From Actinobacteria bacterium OV320 (GTDB taxonomy: Bacteria; Actinomycetota; Actinomycetes; Streptomycetales; Streptomycetaceae), in assembly GCA_001298545.1 (NCBI GenBank), contig LJCX01000001.1, positions 310,001-374,000 on the forward strand: DNA of 64,000 nt. The letters run 5' to 3'. Below, piece by piece: positions 41,356 through 48,844 of this stretch (positions within the stretch are counted from its first letter, which is position 1; the number at the start of each line of letters is the position of its first letter). A program made the translations under genes and the position numbers. Under the pieces are notes generated by a model. That model was not told the DNA's origin and ran no database searches. It saw nothing but the letters and a program-made list of their open reading frames with translations.

Positions 41356-41757
41356 ATGACCGTGGCGACGCAGCAGGGCGGCGGGGGCGGTTCCAGCGGC
41401 CTCTACGACGTCCTCGAGCTCATTCTCGACCGAGGACTGGTGATCGACGCCTTCGTGCGCGTCTCGGTGGTCGGCATCGAGATCCTCAAGATCGACATAC
41501 GCATCGTCGTCGCCAGCGTCGACACCTACCTGCGCTTCGCCGAGGCGTGCAACCGGCTCGACCTGGAGTCGGGACCACGCAAGCCGGCCGGGCTCATGGA
41601 ACTCACGGAGAAGATCACCGAGTCCGGCGCCCGCGGCAAGACCAAGGGCGCGCTGTCCGGCGCCGCGGAGACGATCTTCGGCGCCTATCAGCAGGCCCGC
41701 GACGAGGGCCAGAGGCGTCAGGGGACGCGGTCCGCGCGCAGAAGGCAGACCGATTGA
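41356..41757 (+). CDS. gvpA: Gas vesicle structural protein GvpA/GvpJ, orphan
   Basis: 133 residues. [56 protein letters not shown] is the GvpA/J/M core with the beta-hairpin and flanking helices; the Gly/Ser-rich N-terminus and basic, extended C-terminus ([20 protein letters not shown]) are those of the Streptomyces form. GvpA polymerises into the gas-vesicle shell. No gvpF, G, K, L, O or S lies nearby, so this gene alone cannot make vesicles. GGGGG nine bases upstream of 41356 supports the start. A GvpU-like gene lies 6.7 kb downstream. Confidence 0.88.
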   Translation: MTVATQQGGGGGSSGLYDVLELILDRGLVIDAFVRVSVVGIEILKIDIRIVVASVDTYLRFAEACNRLDLESGPRKPAGLMELTEKITESGARGKTKGALSGAAETIFGAYQQARDEGQRRQGTRSARRRQTD

Positions 41758-41824
41758 AGCCGAGCGCGCGAACAGGTGAGCATCGGCTGTCCGAGCGGAC
41801 GTGCGAGCACGACCCGTCTCCGGG

Positions 41825-42481
41825 CTACCAGATGGGTCTCACGTCGGATCCGAAGCCGCCCCCGGCCGGTCGCTTCTCGAAGTGGAGATGAGGGCCGGTG
41901 GCATTGCCGGTGGAGCCCACTTCTCCCACCTTCTGGCCGGCTTTGACCGAACCCGTGGTCACGGTCCGTTCGGAGAGGTGGCAGTACCAGAAGTCGAATC
42001 CATGGGCCCGTAGCACGAGGAACTTGCCGAAACTGACGTCGTGTCCACTGCGGGCTATCGAACCGCTGACGACCGCGACACATCGCGCGCCCTCCGGGGC
42101 GGCGTAGTCCGCGCCGGTGTGATAGCCCAGGGACCAGTGGGGCCCCTTCTTCCGGTAGGGGGTGGTGACCCCGTGACCCGGGGCCGGAGACGCGACGCGG
42201 GTGCCGGCAGGTTCGGGCTTCGCCTTCGCCTTCGCCGGGACCTGGAGCCGGTCCCAAGACACCTTGCCGGGAATTCCGTTGGCGTCGGCTCCCTTGAGCC
42301 CGATCTTGTGCTGCCAGGCGGCATACGACTGTTGATCGACTTCGGTCCACTCGGGACCAGGTCCTGTCCGGTACTTCCCGCATTTCTCCGCGACCAGACG
42401 TTGCCCCATCGCGGCGATCACGGGGCTGCGTTGTCCTTTGTGGAAGAACGTCGATCCTGGGAACGGTGCCAGCGCAGACAT
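41825..42481 (-). CDS. M23 family metallopeptidase with peptidoglycan-binding-like module
   Basis: 218 residues. Residues 6-82 form a module (PFPGSTFF, RSPVIAAMGQRLVAEKCGKY, SYAAWQHKIGLKGADANGIPG then SWDRLQVP) shared with the two upstream genes. A Lys/Pro linker leads to a LytM domain with zinc ligands His121 and Asp125 (GYHTGADYA) and His200 with His198 (GPHLHFE), plus His168 (WYCHLS). It should cleave peptide cross-bridges in peptidoglycan. No signal peptide is visible, so export must use another route or occur on lysis. GGAGG upstream of 42481 fixes the start; it follows the transglycosylase-like gene by 13 bases. Confidence 0.88.
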   Translation of the reverse strand: MSALAPFPGSTFFHKGQRSPVIAAMGQRLVAEKCGKYRTGPGPEWTEVDQQSYAAWQHKIGLKGADANGIPGKVSWDRLQVPAKAKAKPEPAGTRVASPAPGHGVTTPYRKKGPHWSLGYHTGADYAAPEGARCVAVVSGSIARSGHDVSFGKFLVLRAHGFDFWYCHLSERTVTTGSVKAGQKVGEVGSTGNATGPHLHFEKRPAGGGFGSDVRPIW

Positions 42482-42494
42482 GGCCCTCCTCCTC

Positions 42495-43187
42495 TCAATA
42501 AGGGGCCGGATCGCGATCTGGGTTCGCCTGTTGCACACGTGAGATGTCACCGTAGCGGCGCCAGATGTAGTTGATTGCCGCCGCGATGTTCGCCACCGGA
42601 TCGTAGATCCGGTCGGATGTGCCCGACTGATGGTTCTCCGCGAACGTATCGGGAATCACCTGGGCGTAGCCACGCGAACAGTTGAGCTTGGCGCCGTCCG
42701 ATTGCACCGGGCCTGTCGCGTTCACGTCGTCCCGGTTCACGGCGTTCGGCTTGAAGGACGACTCCCGGCGTATGAGGGTCAACAGGTTCGCGCCATTGCT
42801 CACGCCCGTCGCCCAGCTTCTCGGTGCACCTGTCCTGTCGCATGCCTGCTCGGCGAACACGCGGGCCGTATCCTCGTCCACGGCCACCCCGGAGTTCTTC
42901 GAGAAACCCACGGAAATCTTGGTGATGGCGCCGGGATGGTGGCAGTCCACGACGAACCCCGCCCTGGCGCCGAGCTCGGCCAGTGAGGAACATCCGGGAA
43001 ATCCGTCGGCGGCCGAGCCGGTGAATCCCAGCGTGCGTTGCCATGCCGCGTAGGCGGACTTCGTCTGCTCGCCGAAGAATCCGGTGGCACCCGCGGGGAT
43101 TTCTTTTCCGACTGCGATGAGCGCGGCCTGAGTTGTCCTGACGTCATCGTTGTGCTTGCCGAACCGCACGTGGGAAAGAGTGACCAT
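42495..43187 (-). CDS. Lytic transglycosylase-like protein with peptidoglycan-binding module
   Basis: 230 residues. The N-terminal 75 residues form a binding module with AYAAWQRTLGFTGSAADGFPG, related to that of its neighbours. The C-terminal domain has LTLIRRESSFKPNAVNRDDVN with candidate catalytic Glu142, GYAQVIPDTFAENH and YDPVANIAAAINYIWRRYGDISRV, the order of motifs (ES.F, GL.Q-like, NI..G...L-like) in SLT-type lysozyme folds. It should cut the glycan strand. No signal peptide. GGAGG before ATG 43187 fixes the start. It sits between an amidase-like and an M23 gene on the same strand. Confidence 0.82.
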   Translation of the reverse strand: MVTLSHVRFGKHNDDVRTTQAALIAVGKEIPAGATGFFGEQTKSAYAAWQRTLGFTGSAADGFPGCSSLAELGARAGFVVDCHHPGAITKISVGFSKNSGVAVDEDTARVFAEQACDRTGAPRSWATGVSNGANLLTLIRRESSFKPNAVNRDDVNATGPVQSDGAKLNCSRGYAQVIPDTFAENHQSGTSDRIYDPVANIAAAINYIWRRYGDISRVQQANPDRDPAPY

Positions 43188-43407
43188 CGTGCCTCCTCGA
43201 CCGTCGAAGGCCGATAGGAGTGAGCCTGCTGGTCGGCACAGCAGAACCCTTCTCGCAAGCGGCGCACCCTCGCAGACTGTGTGCTGCCGCTGACTGTTAC
43301 AGGCGCCCCTGCTTCCACCATGCGCCTGATGAGATACGCGCGCAAACCCGGCAGCCTGCGGGAACGCGAGTTGTCCGACGGTCGGTCCGTTCGTCGTCCA
43401 CAGAGTC

Positions 43408-44277
43408 TCAGACCTCGGGGACGCCCAGCCTGTCCCAGCTGAACCGGCCGGGGACGCCGTCGGCGGCGCTGCCCTCCAGCCCCAGCTTCTGCTGCCACGC
43501 GGCGTAGGACCGCACATCGCCCGGTCCCCACACATCGATACCGGTGTCGGACGTGTAGCGGTCGCAGTCTTCGGCGACGAGCCGGGTGTGCATTCCCGCG
43601 ATGACGGGCGATCTGTGTCCCGTCCGGAAGAACGACGTACCGGGGAACGGCTCGAACCGGGGCCCCACAGGCGTCGGTTCATGCGGCTGGGACACGAACG
43701 ACGGCCAGGAGCCGGGGTCTACATGGTCGTTCTCCGGGACGTGGGCATGGGCGTACCACCCGCCCTGTGACTTCCACTTCGCGGCCGGACACGTGTCGCG
43801 GGACAGGGAGGTCGGCCGGCCCATGGGCCAGGAGTTCGGTACGCCCCAGGAGTTGATCCACGCGTTCAGCACGTCCCAGCCCTTGCAGGGGGTGTCGACC
43901 AGCTTGACGAACACCTGGCCGTTGACGCGACAGTGCGGGAAGAAGAGGGCCTCGATCTGGATGACGACCTTCCCCGACCGGTTCGTGCGAAATCCACCGT
44001 CTTTGTCGAACACGGCTTTACTGCGGGAAGTCGCAGGGAAGAACTGGGCGAACGTCCCCGTGAAGGGATCCCAGAGGATATGCGGAGCTTGTCCCCTGCC
44101 GCTTCCTTTGAAGAAGCTCTTGAGGTCGGCGAAGGGAACCAGATTCAGCGGAGCCTCGGCGGTGGCCTCCTCGTCCGCCGTGATGTGCGCGATCGCCCTT
44201 GCGGGGAAGCCGGGGTCACAGGGCGCATGATCCCCGAGATCCACCTTGAGAGCTTGGGGCATCCACGGATCAGGCAT
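43408..44277 (-). CDS. Amidase-like peptidoglycan hydrolase with C-terminal binding module
   Basis: 289 residues. The N-terminal 185 residues resemble the Amidase_2/PGRP fold: AIAHITADEE (His), HILWDPFTGTFAQFFP, GGFRTNRSGKVVIQIEALFF and the closing AHAHVPENDHVDPGSWP with His and Asp candidates for zinc. The C-terminal 80 residues are the shared module (PFPGTSFFRTGHRSPVIAGMHTRLVAEDCDRY, SYAAWQQKLGLEGSAADGVPG). It probably cleaves the muramoyl-L-alanine bond. GGAAGG upstream of ATG 44277 supports the start. No signal peptide. It is the first of three cell-wall genes on the minus strand, 220 bases before the next. Confidence 0.75.
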   Translation of the reverse strand: MPDPWMPQALKVDLGDHAPCDPGFPARAIAHITADEEATAEAPLNLVPFADLKSFFKGSGRGQAPHILWDPFTGTFAQFFPATSRSKAVFDKDGGFRTNRSGKVVIQIEALFFPHCRVNGQVFVKLVDTPCKGWDVLNAWINSWGVPNSWPMGRPTSLSRDTCPAAKWKSQGGWYAHAHVPENDHVDPGSWPSFVSQPHEPTPVGPRFEPFPGTSFFRTGHRSPVIAGMHTRLVAEDCDRYTSDTGIDVWGPGDVRSYAAWQQKLGLEGSAADGVPGRFSWDRLGVPEV

Positions 44278-44591
44278 AGTGCAGACCTTCCCTCGTCGCA
44301 CCGCACATGACCGTGGGGTGCCGCAGGGGTGAAACGGGACAGCGGACGCCGGCCGAACAACGGGCCGTGCAGCGGTCCTTCCCGATTCCTACGATGCGTC
44401 TGCCGGGGGCCCGCGGCAAACGGGGCCGTCAGGAGGGGATGTTCGTGCGGCGACGGAATGGCGGGCCATGCCCATGATGCCTACGGTGGTACGAGAGGCA
44501 AAGTCGCACGAACGGTCGCCGACACGAGACGAGGTCGGCGCACCGAGTGCGAACGGACGCGGGGGGCCGCTCACCGGAACAGGTGGGGAAG
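44278..44591. other. Divergent promoter region
   Basis: 314 bases between the amidase-like gene (minus) and the propeptide-like gene (plus). It must hold both promoters. TACGGT near 44490 is a possible plus-strand -10. No clear operator or gene is seen. Confidence 0.4.
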
Positions 44592-44885
44592 ATGCGCGCT
44601 GACAAGCTCGGTTCGGCCGCACGGCGTGCGCTGTCGGAGGTCGGTGAGGCAGTCGGCCCCACTCCATTCCAGGTGCTCATCCGGGTGACGGGGGAACCCG
44701 GTGAGGAACAGCGTCGGCAGATCGCCGACGCCGGCGCGCGGGTGGGCTTTGTGGCGGGCGATGTCCTGACCGCGGCGATCGCCCCCGGCGATCTCGGGCG
44801 CTTGACGGAAGTCGACTGTGTCGCCTACGTGGAGCTGTCCGAACCCCTCCGCCCTGAGGCGGGCACCTGGCCACAGCAACAGTGA
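44592..44885 (+). CDS. Stand-alone subtilase propeptide / I9-inhibitor-like protein
   Basis: 97 residues. The sequence from FQVLIRVTG through AGDVLTAAI to GRLTEVDCVAYVELSEPL aligns with residues 41-102 of the subtilase encoded next (VRVLLRMAEG, AGDVVGGEI, LTELDELEAVGYVEAS). Both have the beta-alpha-beta-beta-alpha-beta length and strand pattern of peptidase inhibitor I9 domains, which act as chaperones and inhibitors of subtilisins. So this is probably a separate inhibitor or folding partner for that protease, or for a paralogue. GGTGGGG just before ATG 44592 supports the start. It lies 54 bases upstream of the protease gene, apparently in one operon. Cytoplasmic, no signal. Confidence 0.7.
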   Translation: MRADKLGSAARRALSEVGEAVGPTPFQVLIRVTGEPGEEQRRQIADAGARVGFVAGDVLTAAIAPGDLGRLTEVDCVAYVELSEPLRPEAGTWPQQQ

Positions 44886-44939
44886 TCGCCCGTCCTTGAT
44901 GGTGAGGGGCCGGCGATATCGCCAGAGAGAAGACCGCTC

Positions 44940-46733
44940 ATGCTCGACTCACGGCTGAAGTTCCTGACATCCCGGGCCGAGGAAGGCCCGGCGGAGCTGG
45001 TGGGCCTCGAGTCCACCGGCCGTTTCGCGCTCACGACCGAAGGGGTGAAGACGCCCCGTGTGCGCGTACTGCTGCGCATGGCCGAGGGGCACGGCGCCGA
45101 TGACCTGGGAGAGCTGTCCCGGGACATGGGGCTGACGGTGCTCACCCGGGCCGGTGACGTGGTCGGCGGCGAGATCGGGATCGACCGCCTCACGGAGCTC
45201 GACGAGTTGGAAGCCGTCGGCTACGTCGAGGCGTCCCGCCCGACCCTGCCGGAACTCGACGCCGCCGTGCCAGAGACCAAGGCCGACAAGGTGCACACCG
45301 GACCGCCCGGACTGCGCGGGGCCGGTGTGATCGTGGGGGTGGTCGACAGTGGCATCGACTGGCGCCACGGCTGTTTCCGGGACCCGACCGGGAAGACCCG
45401 CATCCTGCGCATCTGGGACCAGAACCTCACTCCGGAAGCAGGTGAGTCCTCGCCGGCGCCGTTCGGGCACGGAGTGGAATACGAACGTTCCGCGATCGAC
45501 AGCGCATTGAGCGCTCCGAACCCGATGAGCATCGTGCGTCACATGGACGACAGCGTGGGCCACGGCACCCACGTGGCGGGCATCGCCGCCGGTGACGGGT
45601 CGTCGGCCGGCAATGGCAAACCGGCGTTCACCTTCGTCGGCATAGCGCCCGAGGCGGATCTGGTCGTCGTGGCCAACCGGGTGACGACGGAGGCCATGGG
45701 CGATTCCATGGGCACGCTCGAAGCCGTCGGTTACATCTTCAAGGTCGCCGAGACCCTTGGGCGGCCCGCGGTCGTGAACATCAGCCAGGGCGACAATCTG
45801 GGCCCCCACGACGGTTCCAGCCTCCTGGAACGCGGCATCGACAACCTGCTCAACGCCCCGGGGCGCGCACTGGTGAAGTCGGCGGGCAACGCGGCGAACG
45901 CCGGTGTGCACGCGACGGGCCAGGTTACGGAGGGAGGCAGCGACGTCGTGCAGTTCCTGGTACCCGTCGGCGACAACACGCCGGACACGCTGGACATCTG
46001 GTATTCGGGCGCGGACCGTCTGTCCCTGCGGATCTCCACCCCCCATGGCACGGCGAGCGCCGAAGTCGCCCCCGGCAGCACGATCGACGGGCTGGATCTC
46101 CCCGGGGGAAACAAGGCCTTCATCGACTCCGTCGTGCACCATTCCCAGAACGGCGACAACCGCATCTACATTCAGCTGAGCCCGGGAAGCCAGACAGCGA
46201 TCCGCCCCGGCACCTGGAGCCTGACGCTCATCGGCCGGACCGTGGCCGACAGCGGCCGCTGGCACGCCTGGATGGAGAGGGGCCAGACCGTTCCCCAGTT
46301 CGTCGGCTCGCACCGAACCGACGAGACAACCATCTCCGTGCCCGGGACCAGCCGGAAGGTCGTCACCGCCGCCTCCTACATCACCAAGGGCGCGGGACAG
46401 GGCAACCTCTCCACCTTCTCCAGCCGCGGCCCCACGCGCGACGGCCGCCACGCGCCGACACTCGCCGCTCCGGGCCAGGCCATCACCTCGGCACTGGTAG
46501 GAGCCTCGGGAGCGAGCCAGTACCAGCCCATGTCCGGCACGAGCATGGCCGCACCGCATCTCACCGGAGTGTGCGCCCTCATGCTGCAGTCGAGTCCCAC
46601 GCTGACCCAGGACAACCTCGTGCTGCTCCTGACCAGTTCGGCCCGGCTGGACCCCTTCACCGGCGGAGCGCCCAGCGACGACTGGGGGGCGGGGAAGGTG
46701 GACGCGGCAGCGGCCGTCGACTCCGTCACCTGA
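44940..46733 (+). CDS. S8 family serine peptidase (subtilase) without signal peptide
   Basis: 597 residues. The catalytic triad is intact: Asp136 in VGVVDSGIDW, His208 in GHGTHVAG and Ser535 in GTSMAAPH, with the oxyanion Asn in VKSAGNAANAG. Residues 41-102 form an internal I9-like propeptide domain similar to the upstream small protein. A beta-rich insert of about 130 residues (roughly 315-445), containing FLVPVGDNTPDTLDIWYSGAD, lies between the Asn and the Ser regions. There is no signal peptide or membrane anchor, unlike most Streptomyces subtilases, so it is intracellular or exported by a non-Sec route. The start at 44940 follows GAGAAG by about eight bases. Confidence 0.9.
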   Translation: MLDSRLKFLTSRAEEGPAELVGLESTGRFALTTEGVKTPRVRVLLRMAEGHGADDLGELSRDMGLTVLTRAGDVVGGEIGIDRLTELDELEAVGYVEASRPTLPELDAAVPETKADKVHTGPPGLRGAGVIVGVVDSGIDWRHGCFRDPTGKTRILRIWDQNLTPEAGESSPAPFGHGVEYERSAIDSALSAPNPMSIVRHMDDSVGHGTHVAGIAAGDGSSAGNGKPAFTFVGIAPEADLVVVANRVTTEAMGDSMGTLEAVGYIFKVAETLGRPAVVNISQGDNLGPHDGSSLLERGIDNLLNAPGRALVKSAGNAANAGVHATGQVTEGGSDVVQFLVPVGDNTPDTLDIWYSGADRLSLRISTPHGTASAEVAPGSTIDGLDLPGGNKAFIDSVVHHSQNGDNRIYIQLSPGSQTAIRPGTWSLTLIGRTVADSGRWHAWMERGQTVPQFVGSHRTDETTISVPGTSRKVVTAASYITKGAGQGNLSTFSSRGPTRDGRHAPTLAAPGQAITSALVGASGASQYQPMSGTSMAAPHLTGVCALMLQSSPTLTQDNLVLLLTSSARLDPFTGGAPSDDWGAGKVDAAAAVDSVT

Positions 46734-46857
46734 CCCCGCGACCTGCCCCCGCGATCTGACCGGTCGACACCCGCACTTCGCCGCGTCCTCGATTCCGGAC
46801 TGTCCCCACCCCCCTCGGGCGGCAGTCGTGCGGCGATCACCGCGTCTCGCGCGGGTC

Positions 46858-47205
46858 TCAGAGCGTGGGGCGGAGGATGTCGTACGTCAGGTGTGTCGCG
46901 GTCGATGTCGAGGTCACGCTCCGTTGTACCAGCGTGCGCGGGACGCCTCCGGTGAACAGGGGCGTCCCGGCGCCCAGGATCGTGGGGGCGAGGTGCAGTG
47001 ACAGGACGTCGACCAGCCCGGCGGCGAGCGCCGAACCGATCGTGGCGCCGCCGCCCATGAGGACGACGTCGAGGTCGGTGCCGGCGGCCGAGGACGCCGC
47101 GTCGGCGCGCTCGCGCGCGACGGCGACGGCGACGGGCAGCCCTGTGGTGACGAACGTCCAGTCGAGGCCGGTGAGCCGGACCGACTTCGGCGGCGAGCTC
47201 GTCAC
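46858..47205 (-). pseudogene. Truncated RibD C-terminal (dihydrofolate-reductase-like) protein
   Basis: The 115 codons cover only the second half of the RibD_C fold: TFVTTGLPVAVAVA, VVLMGGGATIGSALAAGLVDVLSLHLAPTILGAGTPLF. Complete family members have about 190 residues and begin with a strand such as KIVxxxxxSLDGFIA, which is missing. Homology seems to continue a few codons upstream of the GTG (LPLRTFVVVTSSPP) before a TAG, so the 5' half was lost by deletion. Substrate binding cannot be intact. Convergent with the subtilase gene. Confidence 0.7.
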
Positions 47206-47368
47206 GACGACGAAAGTGCGCAGCGGGAGGCGGAGGCGAGTCTTCTACCGGTCCCGCATCGGCCGGAGCTCGCGATCTCCTGTCCCCGAGGTACCGGCCG
47301 GCAGCGCCCCGGCCCCGGCCGGACGGCGCGTTCCTGTCCGCTCGCCCAGGTACTTCCGGCGGGCATGC

Positions 47369-47393
47369 GCATGCTCTGCGGATGAGGGGGTAG
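47369..47393 (+). promoter_or_regulatory. Candidate SigB-type promoter of the sigma-factor gene
   Basis: GCAT (47369-47372), 15 bases, GGGTAG (47388-47393) fits the Streptomyces stress-sigma consensus GNNT-N14-16-GGGTAY, except that the last base is G. It lies 53 bases upstream of the start codon and suggests autoregulation. Confidence 0.45.
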
Positions 47394-47446
47394 ACGCGGC
47401 GACATCAGCTCGAACGCAGGGCACCGGCAGGGTGGGGAGATCTCAG

Positions 47447-48298
47447 ATGACGACGACGATCGCGCAGGCGGCCGAGGAGCAGACGACAGCGGCACTGCCC
47501 GTGGTCCCCGAACCGGGCAAGATGGCGCCCAAGGACGCCCGCAGCCTGTCGAAGTTGTTCTTCGCGAAGCTGGCGGTGCTCGAGGAAGGCACGCCCGAGC
47601 ACCAGTACGCGCGCAACACCCTGATCGAGATGAACATGTCCCTGGTCCGCTTCGCGGCCGGCCGGTTCCGCAACCGGGGCGGCGCGGACGGGATGGAGGA
47701 CATCGTGCAGGTCGGCGTCATCGGGCTGATCAAGGCCATCGACCGGTTCGAGATATCCCGTGAGGTGGAGTTCACCTCCTTCGCCATCCCGTACATCGTC
47801 GGTGAGATCAAGCGCTTCTTCCGGGACACCTCCTGGTCCGTGCATGTGCCGCGCCGCCTGCAAGAGGCACGTGTGCAGCTGGCGAAGGCCACCGAGGAGC
47901 TCCAGAGCCGTATGGGCCGGACCCCCACGGTCAAGGAGCTGGCGGACCTGATGGACCTGACCGAGGAGGAGGTCATCGAGGCCCGGCTCGCGTCCAACGG
48001 CTACAACTCCGCCTCCCTGGACGCCACCATCGGCGGCGGCCCCGACGGCGAGACGGCACTGGCGGACTTCATCGGGTCCGACGACGCGGCCATGGAACTG
48101 GTGGAGGACTTCCACGCGCTGGCGCCCCTCCTCGCCCAGCTCGACGAGCGTGAACGGCGCATCCTCCACTGGCGGTTCGTCGAGGAGCTGACCCAGGCGC
48201 AGATCGGCGAACGGCTCGGCTGCTCGCAGATGCACGTGTCGCGCCTGCTCTCCGGCACCCTGAAGCGCCTGCGCGCGGGCATGCTCACCACCCACTGA
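47447..48298 (+). CDS. SigB/SigF/SigG-type RNA polymerase sigma factor
   Basis: 283 residues. Region 2 (MSLVRFAAGRFRNRGGADGMEDIVQVGVIGLIKAIDRFE, EFTSFAIPYIVGEIKRFFRD), region 3 (VHVPRRLQEARVQLAKATEELQSRMGRTPTVKELADLMDLTEEEV) and region 4 (LDERERRILHWRFVEELTQAQIGERLGCSQMHVSRLLSGTLKRLR) are complete. This is the Streptomyces general-stress / differentiation sigma class. GGGGAG eight bases before ATG 47447 supports the start. No anti-sigma or anti-anti-sigma gene is adjacent, unlike most loci of this class, so its control is elsewhere or transcriptional through the candidate autoregulatory promoter. Confidence 0.92.
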   Translation: MTTTIAQAAEEQTTAALPVVPEPGKMAPKDARSLSKLFFAKLAVLEEGTPEHQYARNTLIEMNMSLVRFAAGRFRNRGGADGMEDIVQVGVIGLIKAIDRFEISREVEFTSFAIPYIVGEIKRFFRDTSWSVHVPRRLQEARVQLAKATEELQSRMGRTPTVKELADLMDLTEEEVIEARLASNGYNSASLDATIGGGPDGETALADFIGSDDAAMELVEDFHALAPLLAQLDERERRILHWRFVEELTQAQIGERLGCSQMHVSRLLSGTLKRLRAGMLTTH

Positions 48299-48301
48299 AC
48301 C

Positions 48302-48371
48302 GACGCCCGACGCCCGACGCCGGACGCCCGACGCCGGACGCCCGACACCCGTGGCCCGACGCCCGTGGCCC
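48302..48371. repeat. 14-bp tandem repeat after the sigma-factor gene
   Basis: GACGCCCGACGCCG is repeated twice, followed by diverged copies (GACGCCCGACACCC, then GTGGCCCGACGCCC), about five units in all. It starts right at the stop codon of the sigma gene and fills the gap to the GvpU-like gene. The GC-rich array could impede transcription or replication. Confidence 0.85.
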
Positions 48372-48421
48372 GGAGCGCGGAAGCCCACCCGACCCCGGGC
48401 ATGTACCAGAGAGGACCTGTG

Positions 48422-48844
48422 GTGAGCGAAAGCGGTGCCGCGCTCCCGCCGATCGACGCACATCTGGAGATCCTGCTGCGGCTGGTCGACGCGCAGCCCG
48501 AGGCGGCGCTCAAGATCTGCCTGACCACGCCCGGTGGAATCGTCGGGGGGAACCTGGTCGGGTCCCGTACGTGGGCCGACCGGTGGGAGCACGTGGTGTC
48601 GACGGCCACCGGAGCGGAAGACGCGGCCGACCACATGGCACACCTGGCGCACACCGTCCGGTCCGCCCTGAAGGAGGCCGATGCGGAGCCGGGAACGGGG
48701 GACGGGCTGCACGGGTTCATCCACCTCGTCGACGTCACGTTCCTGTCCGTGCCCGGGACCGCCACCGCTCCGCTGTGGCGTGGCCGGCTGGGCGATGTCT
48801 CCGGCTGGGCCCTGGGGGCTCCCGCCGACCGGCCGGCCTCGTGA
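48422..48844 (+). CDS. GvpU-like gas-vesicle accessory protein
   Basis: 140 residues. HLEILLRLVDAQPEAALKICLTTPGGIVGGNLVGSRTW and HGFIHLVDVTFLSVPGTATAPLWRGRLGDVSGWALG follow the two halves of Bacillus GvpU (LNVxGxxISGTxISxxxYF and HFIHLKNT...WRGKIAEVDGFFLG) in order and length, by my recall of that protein. GvpU is known in Bacillus megaterium to affect clustering of gas vesicles. GTG 48422 is chosen because AGAGG lies seven bases upstream. The stop overlaps the start of the next gene. The match is pattern-based and should be tested by profile search. Confidence 0.6.
   Translation: MSESGAALPPIDAHLEILLRLVDAQPEAALKICLTTPGGIVGGNLVGSRTWADRWEHVVSTATGAEDAADHMAHLAHTVRSALKEADAEPGTGDGLHGFIHLVDVTFLSVPGTATAPLWRGRLGDVSGWALGAPADRPAS

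Noticed and set aside
41825..44277. Prophage lysis cassette
   Set aside because: The three wall hydrolases resemble endolysins, but there is no holin, integrase, capsid or tail gene nearby and no attachment-site repeat.
44592..44885. Frameshifted 5' fragment of the subtilase gene
   Set aside because: It has its own start, ribosome site and stop, and the subtilase already contains a complete propeptide-like region, so it is a separate protein.
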